Shown here: piece by piece, positions 32,039-39,693 of the stretch | Numbering within the stretch: position 1 is the first letter of the stretch | Layout: the number at the start of each line of letters is the position of its first letter | Source of the DNA: JAGWBJ01 sp964291465 | GTDB lineage: Bacteria; Chloroflexota; Dehalococcoidia; Lucifugimonadales; JAGWBF01 | Reading direction: 5' to 3' | Length of the DNA: 64,000 nucleotides | Assembly (NCBI GenBank): GCA_964291465.2 | Contig: OZ219942.1 | Span: 186,001 to 250,000 of the forward strand | The notes under the pieces: generated by a model | Told to the model about the DNA's origin: nothing | Database searches by the model: none | The model's input: only the letters and a program-made list of their open reading frames with translations | Position numbers and translations under genes: made by a program

Positions 32039-33076
32039 CTAGTCCGGGGACGGGGCTTCGCTGAGCAGGGCCTCCAGCTCGGTGCGCATGCCGTCCACAA
32101 GGTCCAGCTCCACGCACCTCCTGGCCGTGTCGATGGCCCCGGCCACACTGTCTCCCCTGGAGGCGCCGTGGCCGATGACGACGGCGCCGTTGACGCCGAA
32201 GAGGGGGCCGCCCATCTTCTTGGGCAGGTTGTTGACCTCCCAGACCCGGGAGACGAACCCGTCCAGCTCGTTGGCGGGGAGCTTCCCCTCCAGCAGCTTA
32301 CGCAGGTAGCCAGCCATGGTGGCGCCCAGCCCCTCGGTGAACTTCATCAGGACGTTGCCCACGAAGCCGTCGCAGACGATGACGTCGGCCTTGCCCGTGA
32401 AGAAGTCCATTCCCTCCACGTGGCCCACGAAGTTGAGGCCGCTGTCCTTGAACATGTCCGAGGCTTCCAGTACCTGGCGGTTGCCCTTGGCCTCCTCCGC
32501 CCCGGTGCTCAGGAGGCCCACGCGGGGGTTCTCCACGCCCAGGAATCGGTGGGCGAAGACGCAGCCCATGGCCGCGAAGCCCAGGAGCAGGGCGGGCCGG
32601 CAGTCCACGTTGCTGCCCATGTCGACCACGACGGTCCTGGGGGCCAGCCCCAGGAACGGCCCCCCCAGGCAGGGCCTGTCGAGCCCCCCCAGGGTCCCCA
32701 GGATGAGGGAGGCCCCGGCCATGGTGGCTCCGGTGGAGCCCATGGACACCAGGGCGTCGGCCTGACCCTGCTTCAGCAGGTGGGTCGCCACCGCCACCGA
32801 GGCCTCGGGCTTGTGGCGCAGGGCCCTGACCGGGTGCTCGTCCTCCTCGATCTTGCCGTTGGAGGGGATGACCTCGATGGCCAAGCCGGTGGTGTCCTCC
32901 TTTGCCAGCTCGGCCTCCACGACGTCGCGGTCTCCCACGACAAGGAGCTTTACGGGCTGGGTCCGGGCGGCCTGTACCGCCCCCTTCACCGTCTCGGCCG
33001 GCGCGAAGTCGCCGCCCATGGCATCGAGGGCGATCCGGATGAGGTCCCGGGGAGCGCCCTTCGATTGGATGGTCAT
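32039..33076 (-). CDS. plsX: Phosphate acyltransferase PlsX
   Basis: A 345-aa PlsX. It opens with IRIALDAMGGDFAPAETVKGA, and has GNGKIEEDEHP-like, SMGSTGATMAGA, GRP-less GLDRPCLGG and VVDMGSNVDCRPALLLGFAAMG blocks, then CDGFVGNVLMKFTEGLG. PlsX converts acyl-ACP to acyl-phosphate for PlsY in phospholipid synthesis and sits loosely on the inner membrane. Length is normal. The ATG at 33076 has AAGGA upstream. It is between a MaoC half (90-bp gap) and fabG, a variant of the widespread plsX-fabD-fabG-acpP cluster in which fabD and acpP are missing. Confidence 0.94.
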   Translation of the reverse strand: MTIQSKGAPRDLIRIALDAMGGDFAPAETVKGAVQAARTQPVKLLVVGDRDVVEAELAKEDTTGLAIEVIPSNGKIEEDEHPVRALRHKPEASVAVATHLLKQGQADALVSMGSTGATMAGASLILGTLGGLDRPCLGGPFLGLAPRTVVVDMGSNVDCRPALLLGFAAMGCVFAHRFLGVENPRVGLLSTGAEEAKGNRQVLEASDMFKDSGLNFVGHVEGMDFFTGKADVIVCDGFVGNVLMKFTEGLGATMAGYLRKLLEGKLPANELDGFVSRVWEVNNLPKKMGGPLFGVNGAVVIGHGASRGDSVAGAIDTARRCVELDLVDGMRTELEALLSEAPSPD

Positions 33077-33166
33077 ATGCCCTGTCCTTCTATCTCCTTT
33101 GGAGGTCCGGGTAGAGGTCCGGGCCCAGGGGTCCCGGCTCCGGTACGGCCCGTTCCGCAGCGTCGT

Positions 33167-33574
33167 CTACGGGAGGGTGACGGTGGCCACACCGGTGATC
33201 AGCTCCTCTCCTCTGCCGTTCCTGAGACCCACGGCGCACTCCAGGGTACGGCGTCCGCCCGAGGCGTCCTCTTTGACCACACTCCCCCAGGACCGGACGA
33301 CGTCGCCGGGATAGGCCGGGGCCTTGAGCCTCACCTTGAGCTTGCCGCTCTCGAGCCAGTCTCTGCCGAAAGCCATGCTAAGGGACTCGGAGACGAAGGC
33401 CAGGGTCAGCATGCCGTGGGCCACGATGCCCCCAAACTGGCTCGTCGAGGCGAACTCCGCGTCCAGGTGTATCGGATTGCGGTCTCCCGATGCTTCCGCG
33501 TAGCGGGCGATCTGCTCCGCGTCTATCGTCCTCTCGACCACGGGCAGCTCCCCGCCCACGCCCGGGTCAGTCAC
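33167..33574 (-). CDS. MaoC-type (R)-specific enoyl hydratase half
   Basis: A 135-aa hot-dog fold protein. The hydratase 2 motif is complete: ASGDRNPIHLDAEFA with Asp31 and His36 as catalytic pair, followed by FGGIVAHGML. It hydrates trans-2-enoyl thioesters, or dehydrates 3-hydroxyacyl thioesters. Its start overlaps the end of the preceding MaoC half by 8 bp, which implies a heterodimer like the HadAB dehydratase of mycobacteria, where this is the catalytic HadB-like subunit. Together with fabG and plsX this suggests a fatty-acid elongation or modification unit. Confidence 0.9.
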   Translation of the reverse strand: MTDPGVGGELPVVERTIDAEQIARYAEASGDRNPIHLDAEFASTSQFGGIVAHGMLTLAFVSESLSMAFGRDWLESGKLKVRLKAPAYPGDVVRSWGSVVKEDASGGRRTLECAVGLRNGRGEELITGVATVTLP

Positions 33575-33962
33575 CCAAGGCCTCGGACCCGGGGACCAGG
33601 ACCGTGCTCTTCCCCGTCACCACAACTCCGCCGCCGGGGCTGCTGGCGCGGAACTCCGCCGTCATCAGACTCCAGCTCCCCCGCTTTCTGGGACGGGATA
33701 CGCGCCCAACGCACCGGACCCGGTCCCCCTGTCGGAGCACCCCGCGGCACTCCAGCTCCTGGGAGGCGTGGATGGTGCCCGGCGGCAAGTCGAGGGCCTG
33801 GATGAAGGCCCCCAGGGCCCGGGCAGCCACGGCCATGGGCGGCACGGCGCCGGTCTCATGATAGACGGCCGACGTGCTCCCCACCGCCGCCAGATAGACC
33901 TCCACGAAGTCCCGTCCCAGCACCCAGGTGCCCAGGTCCATCTCCCGGCCGGTCGCCGTCAA
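33567..33962 (-). CDS. FAS1-type dehydratase (MaoC N-terminal-like) half, HadA-like
   Basis: A 131-aa hot-dog fold protein without the Asp/His catalytic motif. It has the non-catalytic layout: VYLAAVGSTSAVYHETGAVPPMAVAARAL near the N-terminus and IHASQELECRGVLRQGDRV near 70-90. It should pair with the catalytic half encoded next, as HadA does with HadB. The start is TTG at 33962, chosen for the strong GGAGG six bases upstream; an open frame to 33998 has no ribosome site. The gene heads the lipid operon (two MaoC halves, plsX, fabG, esterase). Confidence 0.82.
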   Translation of the reverse strand: MTATGREMDLGTWVLGRDFVEVYLAAVGSTSAVYHETGAVPPMAVAARALGAFIQALDLPPGTIHASQELECRGVLRQGDRVRCVGRVSRPRKRGSWSLMTAEFRASSPGGGVVVTGKSTVLVPGSEALGD

Positions 33963-33992
33963 TACGGTCCTCCAAGACCCAAGCCTCCCGAG

Positions 33993-34012
33993 GCCCAAGC
34001 GCGCCCAAGCGC
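33993..34012. repeat. Tandem 10-bp repeat in the leader of the lipid operon
   Basis: GCCCAAGCGC is present twice, end to end, just downstream of a TATAAT. It could be a regulator site. Confidence 0.5.
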
Positions 34013-34017
34013 GGTTG

Positions 34018-34023
34018 ATTATA
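34018..34023 (-). promoter_or_regulatory. -10 box of the lipid operon
   Basis: Minus strand TATAAT about 55 bp before the TTG start at 33962. The best -35 candidate (GTTACC at 18 bp) is weak, which may mean activator dependence. Confidence 0.45.
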
Positions 34024-34061
34024 ACATAGGGGTACCGGCGGGGTAACGCCGGGGCATGCGG

Positions 34062-35432
34062 CTAGGCGGGGGCCTCCCAGAGCCGGATGAACCGGGCCAG
34101 GTCGTCCTCGCGCTCCAGCCGGTCGACGGTCTGCCAGAGCTCCTCGGCCTGGGCGTAGGGGATGACCCGCGTCGAGGTGGAGACGTACTTGTCCCACATC
34201 TGCCGGGCCGAGGGAGGGTTCTGGGCGGAGCCGGGAGGCGAGTCGACCCGGGCGGTGTGGACCCGCCCACCGGCCTGGACCTCCACGACCGCGGGCCAGG
34301 TGGACGGATGCCGGGCGCGGTGGGCGTCGAGCTCAGGGTCCCCCTGCAGCGTCACGCGGTCCAGGACTCGTCGCACGGCGGGGTCCCCGACTGTATCCAT
34401 GTTCACGTCGTCCAAAGTGTAGCGCCCCCGAGCCAGGGCCACGGCGACCAGGTACTGGATGCTGCCCTGCCCGTCCAGCTCGGACCTGGGGGCAGGCTTG
34501 TCCGCCGACGCCAGGCCTTCCGCGAAGGTCTTCACCGCCACCGCATCTATCGCTTGGGGATCGATGCCGTGGCGCTCCCGCAACTCCAGGGCGCCCGCGA
34601 TGGGGCTGTGAGTGGGCCTGGAGGAGGGAAACAGCTTGATGCCAACGATGGGCATGACGTAGTCGGAGCCCAGGCCGTCGGTGATCCCGGACAGGTCTGT
34701 GGCGTCGGAGTGCATGGCGCAGAACCCCAGGGGGCCCTCGAAGATGTCGTCGGCGCCGGGGAACCCGCTCCGGGCCATGAGGGCGGCGGTGACACCCAGG
34801 TGGGCGGCGCGCCCTCCGTTGATGGCCGTGAGATAGCGCCAGGACGGGTGGCTGCTCTGCATGATCCCCGCGGCCTGGAGGCCCGCGATGCCCAGGGCGT
34901 CGGCCGTCTGGGCATGGTCAAGCCCCAGCAGCCGGGCGGAGGCGGCCGACGCTCCGAAGCTGCCGATGGTGGCGGTGGGATGGTACCCCCGGTTGGCGTG
35001 GGACGGGGAGACGGCGCGGGCGATGCGCACCCCCGTCTCGTAGGCCACGGCCACGGCGGCCAGCAGCTCGCGGCCCGAGCACGGGTGACGCTCCAGGAGG
35101 GCGAGGGTGGAGCCGACGGCCCCCGGCGCGGAGTGGAAGAAGGCCTCCTCCAGCGTGTCCTCCAGCTCCAGGGCCCGCATGAGGGTCCCGTTGCCCAGGG
35201 CCGCCTGAAGCCTGCTGGCCCTGAGGCGCGTTCCGACGACCGTGGCCTCGGGGGTCCCGCTTGACTCTCCCAGAAAGGACTGTACGGCCCGGCCCTGGGC
35301 GGTGGTCGCCCCCCCTATGGCGAGGCCCAGGGTGTCGATTAGGAAGCGCTTGGCCGCGGCCACCACCTCGCTGGGCAGGTCTTCGTATTCGGTGTCCACG
35401 ATGAACCGGGCGAGCTCCTGGCTGATGGTCAT
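34062..35432 (-). CDS. MmgE/PrpD family protein
   Basis: A 456-aa MmgE/PrpD protein, a family that includes 2-methylcitrate dehydratase, cis-aconitate decarboxylase and iminodisuccinate epimerase. Typical blocks are FLIDTLGLAIGGA near 32-44, NGTLMRALELEDTLEEAFFHSAPG near 85-108, TYHPT-like YHPTATIGSFGASAASARLLGL, and the C-terminal VEVQAGG(R). The usual HxD-D-T near residue 95 is replaced by LELEDTLEEAFFHS, so the substrate is probably not methylcitrate. The ATG at 35432 has AAAGGGG six bases upstream; an ATG at 35453 is an alternative. It has its own promoter and is divergent from the DinB-like gene. Confidence 0.86.
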   Translation of the reverse strand: MTISQELARFIVDTEYEDLPSEVVAAAKRFLIDTLGLAIGGATTAQGRAVQSFLGESSGTPEATVVGTRLRASRLQAALGNGTLMRALELEDTLEEAFFHSAPGAVGSTLALLERHPCSGRELLAAVAVAYETGVRIARAVSPSHANRGYHPTATIGSFGASAASARLLGLDHAQTADALGIAGLQAAGIMQSSHPSWRYLTAINGGRAAHLGVTAALMARSGFPGADDIFEGPLGFCAMHSDATDLSGITDGLGSDYVMPIVGIKLFPSSRPTHSPIAGALELRERHGIDPQAIDAVAVKTFAEGLASADKPAPRSELDGQGSIQYLVAVALARGRYTLDDVNMDTVGDPAVRRVLDRVTLQGDPELDAHRARHPSTWPAVVEVQAGGRVHTARVDSPPGSAQNPPSARQMWDKYVSTSTRVIPYAQAEELWQTVDRLEREDDLARFIRLWEAPA

Positions 35433-35467
35433 CTCCGGCCCCTTTCTCGGCATCGTGCCGTGGTCGC

Positions 35468-35497
35468 AGTATAGTGAGAGCCGGCGCCCGCCCGCAA
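35468..35497 (-). promoter_or_regulatory. Promoter of the MmgE/PrpD gene
   Basis: Minus strand TTGCGG (35492-35497), 18 bp, TATACT (35468-35473), about 36 bp before the ATG at 35432. Confidence 0.5.
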
Positions 35498-35525
35498 CCT
35501 GGCGGCAGGCGCCGCGGGGCCTCGG

Positions 35526-35554
35526 TTGACCTCAATACCGGCATCCTGTAGTCT
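35526..35554 (+). promoter_or_regulatory. Possible promoter of the DinB-like gene
   Basis: TTGACC (35526-35531), 17 bp, TAGTCT (35549-35554), 28 bp before the ATG at 35582. Confidence 0.35.
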
Positions 35555-35581
35555 TGCCTCATCCTGGGACGGGAGGCCGCC

Positions 35582-36244
35582 ATGTCCAGCCCGGATATAC
35601 GCGACGATGCCCCGGGGACCTCGCTGTTCCCGCAGTTCGCCGGCCTGAGGGAGCTTGTGGAGCCGGAGGTCCGGGGCCTCACCGACGCCCAGCTCGACTG
35701 GTCCTCGGACCGCTGGGAGTGGAGCCGCTGGAGCATTCGCCAGCAGGTGAGCCACATAGCCAACGTGGTCCCCTCCTGGCTGCTGGGCCGCTGGCGGGAC
35801 CAGCTCTTCCCCGGGGGCGTGGCGGCTCTGGGGCCGGCGGCGGAGTACGTCTCTTCGCCCAACGGGTCGTGGCTGGACGAGGCCACCTACCCGACCATGG
35901 GAGACCTGCTCCAGGCCATCGGGCGGGGCTCCGACCTGGCAGGCCACGTCCTGGCCGGGGAGACGGCCGGCTCTCTGAGGGCCAGGGAGGTCCCCCGGCC
36001 CGACACGCCTCCCCACTGGCGCCAGTTCATCCACGCCCATCCCACGGGGGTGCGCTACCACGAGTCCGAGGCCGACTTCACCTACCTGACCCTGGAGGCC
36101 ACCTTCCGGCACCTGTACTACGAGGTGGTCACCCACCTGTACAACGTCCAACGGCTCAAGCGGGCCCAGGGCCTGACCGCCGTCGTGGAGCTGCCCAACC
36201 AGGGGTACTGGACCCTCCCGGACTGGGACCGCAGCGAGCCCTGA
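35582..36244 (+). CDS. DinB-like superfamily protein
   Basis: A 220-aa helical-bundle protein. The family pattern is visible: ARELVEPEVRGLTDAQLDW-like first helix (residues 19-40, here LRELVEPEV), then WSRWSIRQQVSHIANVVPSWLLGRW with a metal-ligand candidate His57, and near the C-terminus TFRHLYYEVVTHLYNVQRLKRAQGL with two further His. DinB/YfiT-type proteins bind divalent metal and catalyse thiol-dependent or maleylpyruvate-like reactions; many have no known role. It contains an extended middle loop (70-140) compared with small DinB members. It is divergent from MmgE/PrpD and has its own promoter. Confidence 0.75.
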   Translation: MSSPDIRDDAPGTSLFPQFAGLRELVEPEVRGLTDAQLDWSSDRWEWSRWSIRQQVSHIANVVPSWLLGRWRDQLFPGGVAALGPAAEYVSSPNGSWLDEATYPTMGDLLQAIGRGSDLAGHVLAGETAGSLRAREVPRPDTPPHWRQFIHAHPTGVRYHESEADFTYLTLEATFRHLYYEVVTHLYNVQRLKRAQGLTAVVELPNQGYWTLPDWDRSEP

Positions 36245-36250
36245 CACCCC

Positions 36251-36279
36251 TTGACTGGCTTTCAGCGCGGCAATAGGAT
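36251..36279 (+). promoter_or_regulatory. Promoter of the acyl-CoA ligase - CocE operon
   Basis: TTGACT (36251-36256), 17 bp, TAGGAT (36274-36279), 37 bp before the ATG at 36316. Confidence 0.6.
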
Positions 36280-36315
36280 GAGCCGGTAGCCCCAAACCCC
36301 GCCGCGGAGGTCGCC

Positions 36316-37920
36316 ATGACCAAGGGAGTATCCTTCTATCCCCTGACTCCCCTGACGTTCCTGGAGAGGAGCGCGGACGTATACCCCGACAAGCCCGCCG
36401 TTGTCTACGGGGACACCACCTACAGCTACTCGGAGTTTCGCCAACGGGTCAACAGGCTCGCGGGGGCCCTGAAAGCCGCCGGGGTGGAGAAGGGGGACCG
36501 GGTCGCCTTCCTCGTGCCCAACGTGCCGCCCATGCTGGAGGGACACTACGGGCCCATGCGTCTCGGCGCGGTCCTCGTGGCCATCAACATCCGCCTGTCG
36601 CCCCGGGAGGTGAGGCACATCCTGAACCACTCGGGGGCCAAGGCGCTGGTGTTCGACTCGGAGTTCGCGCCCACGGTCCGCGAGGCGCTGGAGGGCGTCG
36701 ATGGAGTGTCCACCATCGTGCAGGTGGTGGACGCGGCGCCCAAGGCGGAGGACATTCCCGGACCCGACTACGAGGCGTTCCTGGACTCGGCGCCGGAGGG
36801 GCTGCACTTCGTCGACCCTGAGTCGGAGCTGGACACCATCGCCATCAACTACACGTCGGGCACGACGGGGCTCCCCAAGGGGGTGGAGTACCACTCCCGG
36901 GGCGCGTACCTGAACGCCCTGGGAGAGGTGATGGAGGCGGGGCTCACCTGGAGGAGCACCTACCTGTGGACCCTGCCCATGTTCCACTGCAACGGCTGGT
37001 GCTTCACCTGGGGGGTCACCGCCATGGGAGCGACCCACGTCTGCCTGAGACGCGTGGACCCGGTGGAGATATACAGGCTCATCGGCGAGAGGGGCGTCAC
37101 CCACATGTGCTGCGCCCCCACGGTGTTGACATCCATGTACTCGTCGCCCGCGGCCGAGGGCCAGGACCTGTCGAGGCTGACCATAACCACCGCGGGGGCG
37201 CCCCCGGCCCCCCAGGTGCTCCGCACCATGGAGGCGATGGGCGCCCAGGTGCTCCACGGGTACGGCCTCACCGAGACCTACGGGCCCCACACGGTCTGCG
37301 CCATCCAGCCAGGCTGGGAGCGGCTGACCCCCGAGGAGCGGGCCCTACTCGTGGCCAGGCAGGGAGTCCCCTTCATCATGACGGCCCCGGGACTGCGCGT
37401 CGTCGACGAGGAGATGCGGGACGTGCCCAACGACGCCGAGACCATGGGCGAGGTGGTGATGAGCGGGAACAACGTCATGTCCGGCTACTTCAACGACCCC
37501 GCCGCCACCAGCGAGGCGTTCCGGGGCGGCTGGTTCCACTCGGGGGACATGGGGGTCCGCCACCCGGACGGCTACATCGAGCTGAGAGACCGGTCGAAGG
37601 ACGTGATCATCTCCGGCGGGGAGAACATCTCCAGCCAGGAGGTGGAGAAGGTGATAATGGAGCACCCGGGCGTGCTGGAGGTCACCGTGGTCGGCGTCCC
37701 GGACGACCGTTGGGGCGAGGTGCCCAAGGCCTTCGTCACGGCGGCCCCCGGCGCCCAGGTCTCCGGCGACGAGATCATAGCCTTCACCCGGGACCGCATC
37801 GCCCACTTCAAGGCCCCCAAGCACGTGGAGTTCGGGGACCTGCCCAAGACTGCCACCGGGAAGATCCAGAAATACGTCCTGCGCGAGAAGGAGTGGCAGG
37901 GGCGGGAGAGGCGCATCTAA
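36316..37920 (+). CDS. Acyl-CoA synthetase (AMP-forming), medium-chain/DmdB-like
   Basis: A 534-aa ANL-superfamily ligase. The P-loop YTSGTTGLPKG is at about 175-185, the A5 motif is GYGLTETYGPH, the A7 block is WFHSGDMGVRHPDGY, the A8 hinge is RSKDVIISGGENISS, and the A10 lysine is in TATGKIQKYVLR near the end. All catalytic elements are present, so it should activate a carboxylate to acyl-CoA. The HCNGW and SGGENISSQEVE context is shared with medium-chain and 3-methylmercaptopropionyl-CoA ligases (DmdB-like). It precedes the CocE-type hydrolase by 48 bp; a hydrolase-then-ligase route for ester substrates would make sense. Confidence 0.9.
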   Translation: MTKGVSFYPLTPLTFLERSADVYPDKPAVVYGDTTYSYSEFRQRVNRLAGALKAAGVEKGDRVAFLVPNVPPMLEGHYGPMRLGAVLVAINIRLSPREVRHILNHSGAKALVFDSEFAPTVREALEGVDGVSTIVQVVDAAPKAEDIPGPDYEAFLDSAPEGLHFVDPESELDTIAINYTSGTTGLPKGVEYHSRGAYLNALGEVMEAGLTWRSTYLWTLPMFHCNGWCFTWGVTAMGATHVCLRRVDPVEIYRLIGERGVTHMCCAPTVLTSMYSSPAAEGQDLSRLTITTAGAPPAPQVLRTMEAMGAQVLHGYGLTETYGPHTVCAIQPGWERLTPEERALLVARQGVPFIMTAPGLRVVDEEMRDVPNDAETMGEVVMSGNNVMSGYFNDPAATSEAFRGGWFHSGDMGVRHPDGYIELRDRSKDVIISGGENISSQEVEKVIMEHPGVLEVTVVGVPDDRWGEVPKAFVTAAPGAQVSGDEIIAFTRDRIAHFKAPKHVEFGDLPKTATGKIQKYVLREKEWQGRERRI

Positions 37921-37968
37921 GGGTCCGGGGAGTCGCCCGGACCACAGGAGCTTACCAGGAGGCCGTCC

Positions 37969-39666
37969 ATGTCCCGCAGCGCGTTCCTGCCCGAGGGCGT
38001 AGAGGTCCAATACAACGTCATGGTCCCCATGAGGGACGGGGTCCGCCTGTCGGCGGACATCTATTTCCCCAGGCGGGGCGGCGGGCCCTACCCGGTGATA
38101 CTGACCAGGACGCCCTACGACAATATGACGGACCTCCTGGTGGACAACGGGTATTTCTACGCCCAGCACGGCTACGTGCACGTGGTCCAGGACGTGCGGG
38201 GCCGGAACGATTCCGAGGGCGAGTTCTACCCATGGGTCCACGAGTTCGACGACGGCCACGACACCATCGAGTGGATCGGCGCCCAGGAGTGGTGCGACGG
38301 CAACGTGGGCATGACCGGGGCCTCCTACGTGGGCAACGTCCAGTGGCAGGCGGCCGTGGGAGGCAGCCCCTACCTGAAGACCATCATCCCCCGGGTGATC
38401 GGCAACAACCTGTACGAGTCGCCCCACTACCAGGGCGGGGCCTTTCAGCTTGGCTGGACGGCCACGTGGTCCTACCGGATGTCGGGACGCATGGCGCAGA
38501 GGATCGACCAGTACAACTGGGAGCACGTCTTCAGCCACCTGCCCCTGAAGGATCTGGACAAGGCCGGCGGCAAGGACCTGCAGTACATCCGCGACTGGGT
38601 CTCCCACCCGGACTACGACGACTACTGGAGGGCGCTGGCCGTGGAGGAGCGGTACCAGGACGTGACTGTCCCGGTACTCCAGATCGGGGGCTGGTACGAC
38701 TTCTTCGCCGCCGGCACGCTCCTCAACTTTGCCGGAATGGTGGAGAGGGGCGGCTCGGAGGCGGCCCGCTCGAACCAGAAGACCATCATGGGGCCCTGGG
38801 TCCACCAGGCCAGCACACTGACCCACGCCGGAGAGGTGGACTTCGGGAAGGACTCCATGATAGACCTGCGGGCCATGGAGATCAGGTGGTTCGACCGCTG
38901 GCTGAAGGACGACCGCAACGGCATCGACGAAGAGCCACCCCTGCGCATCTTCGTCATGGGAGCCAACCGGTGGCGCGACGAGCACGAGTGGCCCCTGGCC
39001 CGCACCGTCTACGTGCCCTACTACCTGGACAGCCACGGGTCGGCCAACTCCCTATCGGGAGACGGGAGCCTGGGTCCCCACGGCCCCGGGAGCGGGGCCC
39101 CCGACCACTACACCTATGACCCGACCTTCCCGACGCCAACCCGGGGAGGCTGCAACTGCTGCAACCCCGAGATCGTCGCCTGGGGAGCCTACGACCAGAG
39201 GCCCGTGGAGGCCCGCCGCGACGGGCTGGTGTACACGTCGGAGCCCCTCAACGAGGACCTGGAGGTGACGGGTCCCGTGGTCGTGAAGCTGTACGCCAGC
39301 ACCGACTGCCCCGACACGGACTTCACCGCCAAGCTCGTGGACGTGCATCCAGACGGCTACGCGGTGAACCTGTGCGACGGCATCGTGCGAGGACGCTACC
39401 GGCAGTCCACCAGCCGCCAGGAGCTCCTGGAGCCGGGCAGGGTGTACGAGCTCACCATCGACCTGTGGCCCACCAGCAACGTCTTCCTGCGGGGACACCG
39501 GGTGCGGGTGGACATCGCCAGCTCCAACTTCCCCCGCTTCGACCGCAACCCCAACACGGGGCACCCCTTCGGCCAGGACGCGGACCTCAGGGTAGCCCAC
39601 CAGACCGTGTACCACGACGCCGAGCATCCCTCCCACATCCTGCTGCCGGTGATACCTGGGAAGTAG
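37969..39666 (+). CDS. CocE/NonD family hydrolase (X-Pro dipeptidyl-peptidase S15-like)
   Basis: A 565-aa serine hydrolase. The nucleophile is Ser119 in GMTGASYVGN; the N-terminal MVPMRDGVRLSADIYFP and TRTPYDN blocks and VVQDVRGRNDSEGEFYPW are typical of the S15/CocE fold, and GPWVHQ holds the likely catalytic His. The C-terminal jelly-roll domain (about 390-560) is present, with VTGPVVVKLYASTDCPDTDF. CocE relatives cleave esters and amides such as cocaine, acyl amino acids or alpha-amino esters. No signal peptide. Length is typical. It is probably co-transcribed with the upstream acyl-CoA ligase. Confidence 0.88.
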   Translation: MSRSAFLPEGVEVQYNVMVPMRDGVRLSADIYFPRRGGGPYPVILTRTPYDNMTDLLVDNGYFYAQHGYVHVVQDVRGRNDSEGEFYPWVHEFDDGHDTIEWIGAQEWCDGNVGMTGASYVGNVQWQAAVGGSPYLKTIIPRVIGNNLYESPHYQGGAFQLGWTATWSYRMSGRMAQRIDQYNWEHVFSHLPLKDLDKAGGKDLQYIRDWVSHPDYDDYWRALAVEERYQDVTVPVLQIGGWYDFFAAGTLLNFAGMVERGGSEAARSNQKTIMGPWVHQASTLTHAGEVDFGKDSMIDLRAMEIRWFDRWLKDDRNGIDEEPPLRIFVMGANRWRDEHEWPLARTVYVPYYLDSHGSANSLSGDGSLGPHGPGSGAPDHYTYDPTFPTPTRGGCNCCNPEIVAWGAYDQRPVEARRDGLVYTSEPLNEDLEVTGPVVVKLYASTDCPDTDFTAKLVDVHPDGYAVNLCDGIVRGRYRQSTSRQELLEPGRVYELTIDLWPTSNVFLRGHRVRVDIASSNFPRFDRNPNTGHPFGQDADLRVAHQTVYHDAEHPSHILLPVIPGK

Positions 39667-39693
39667 CACCGGGCGGTGGGCTGAGGGATGCCT

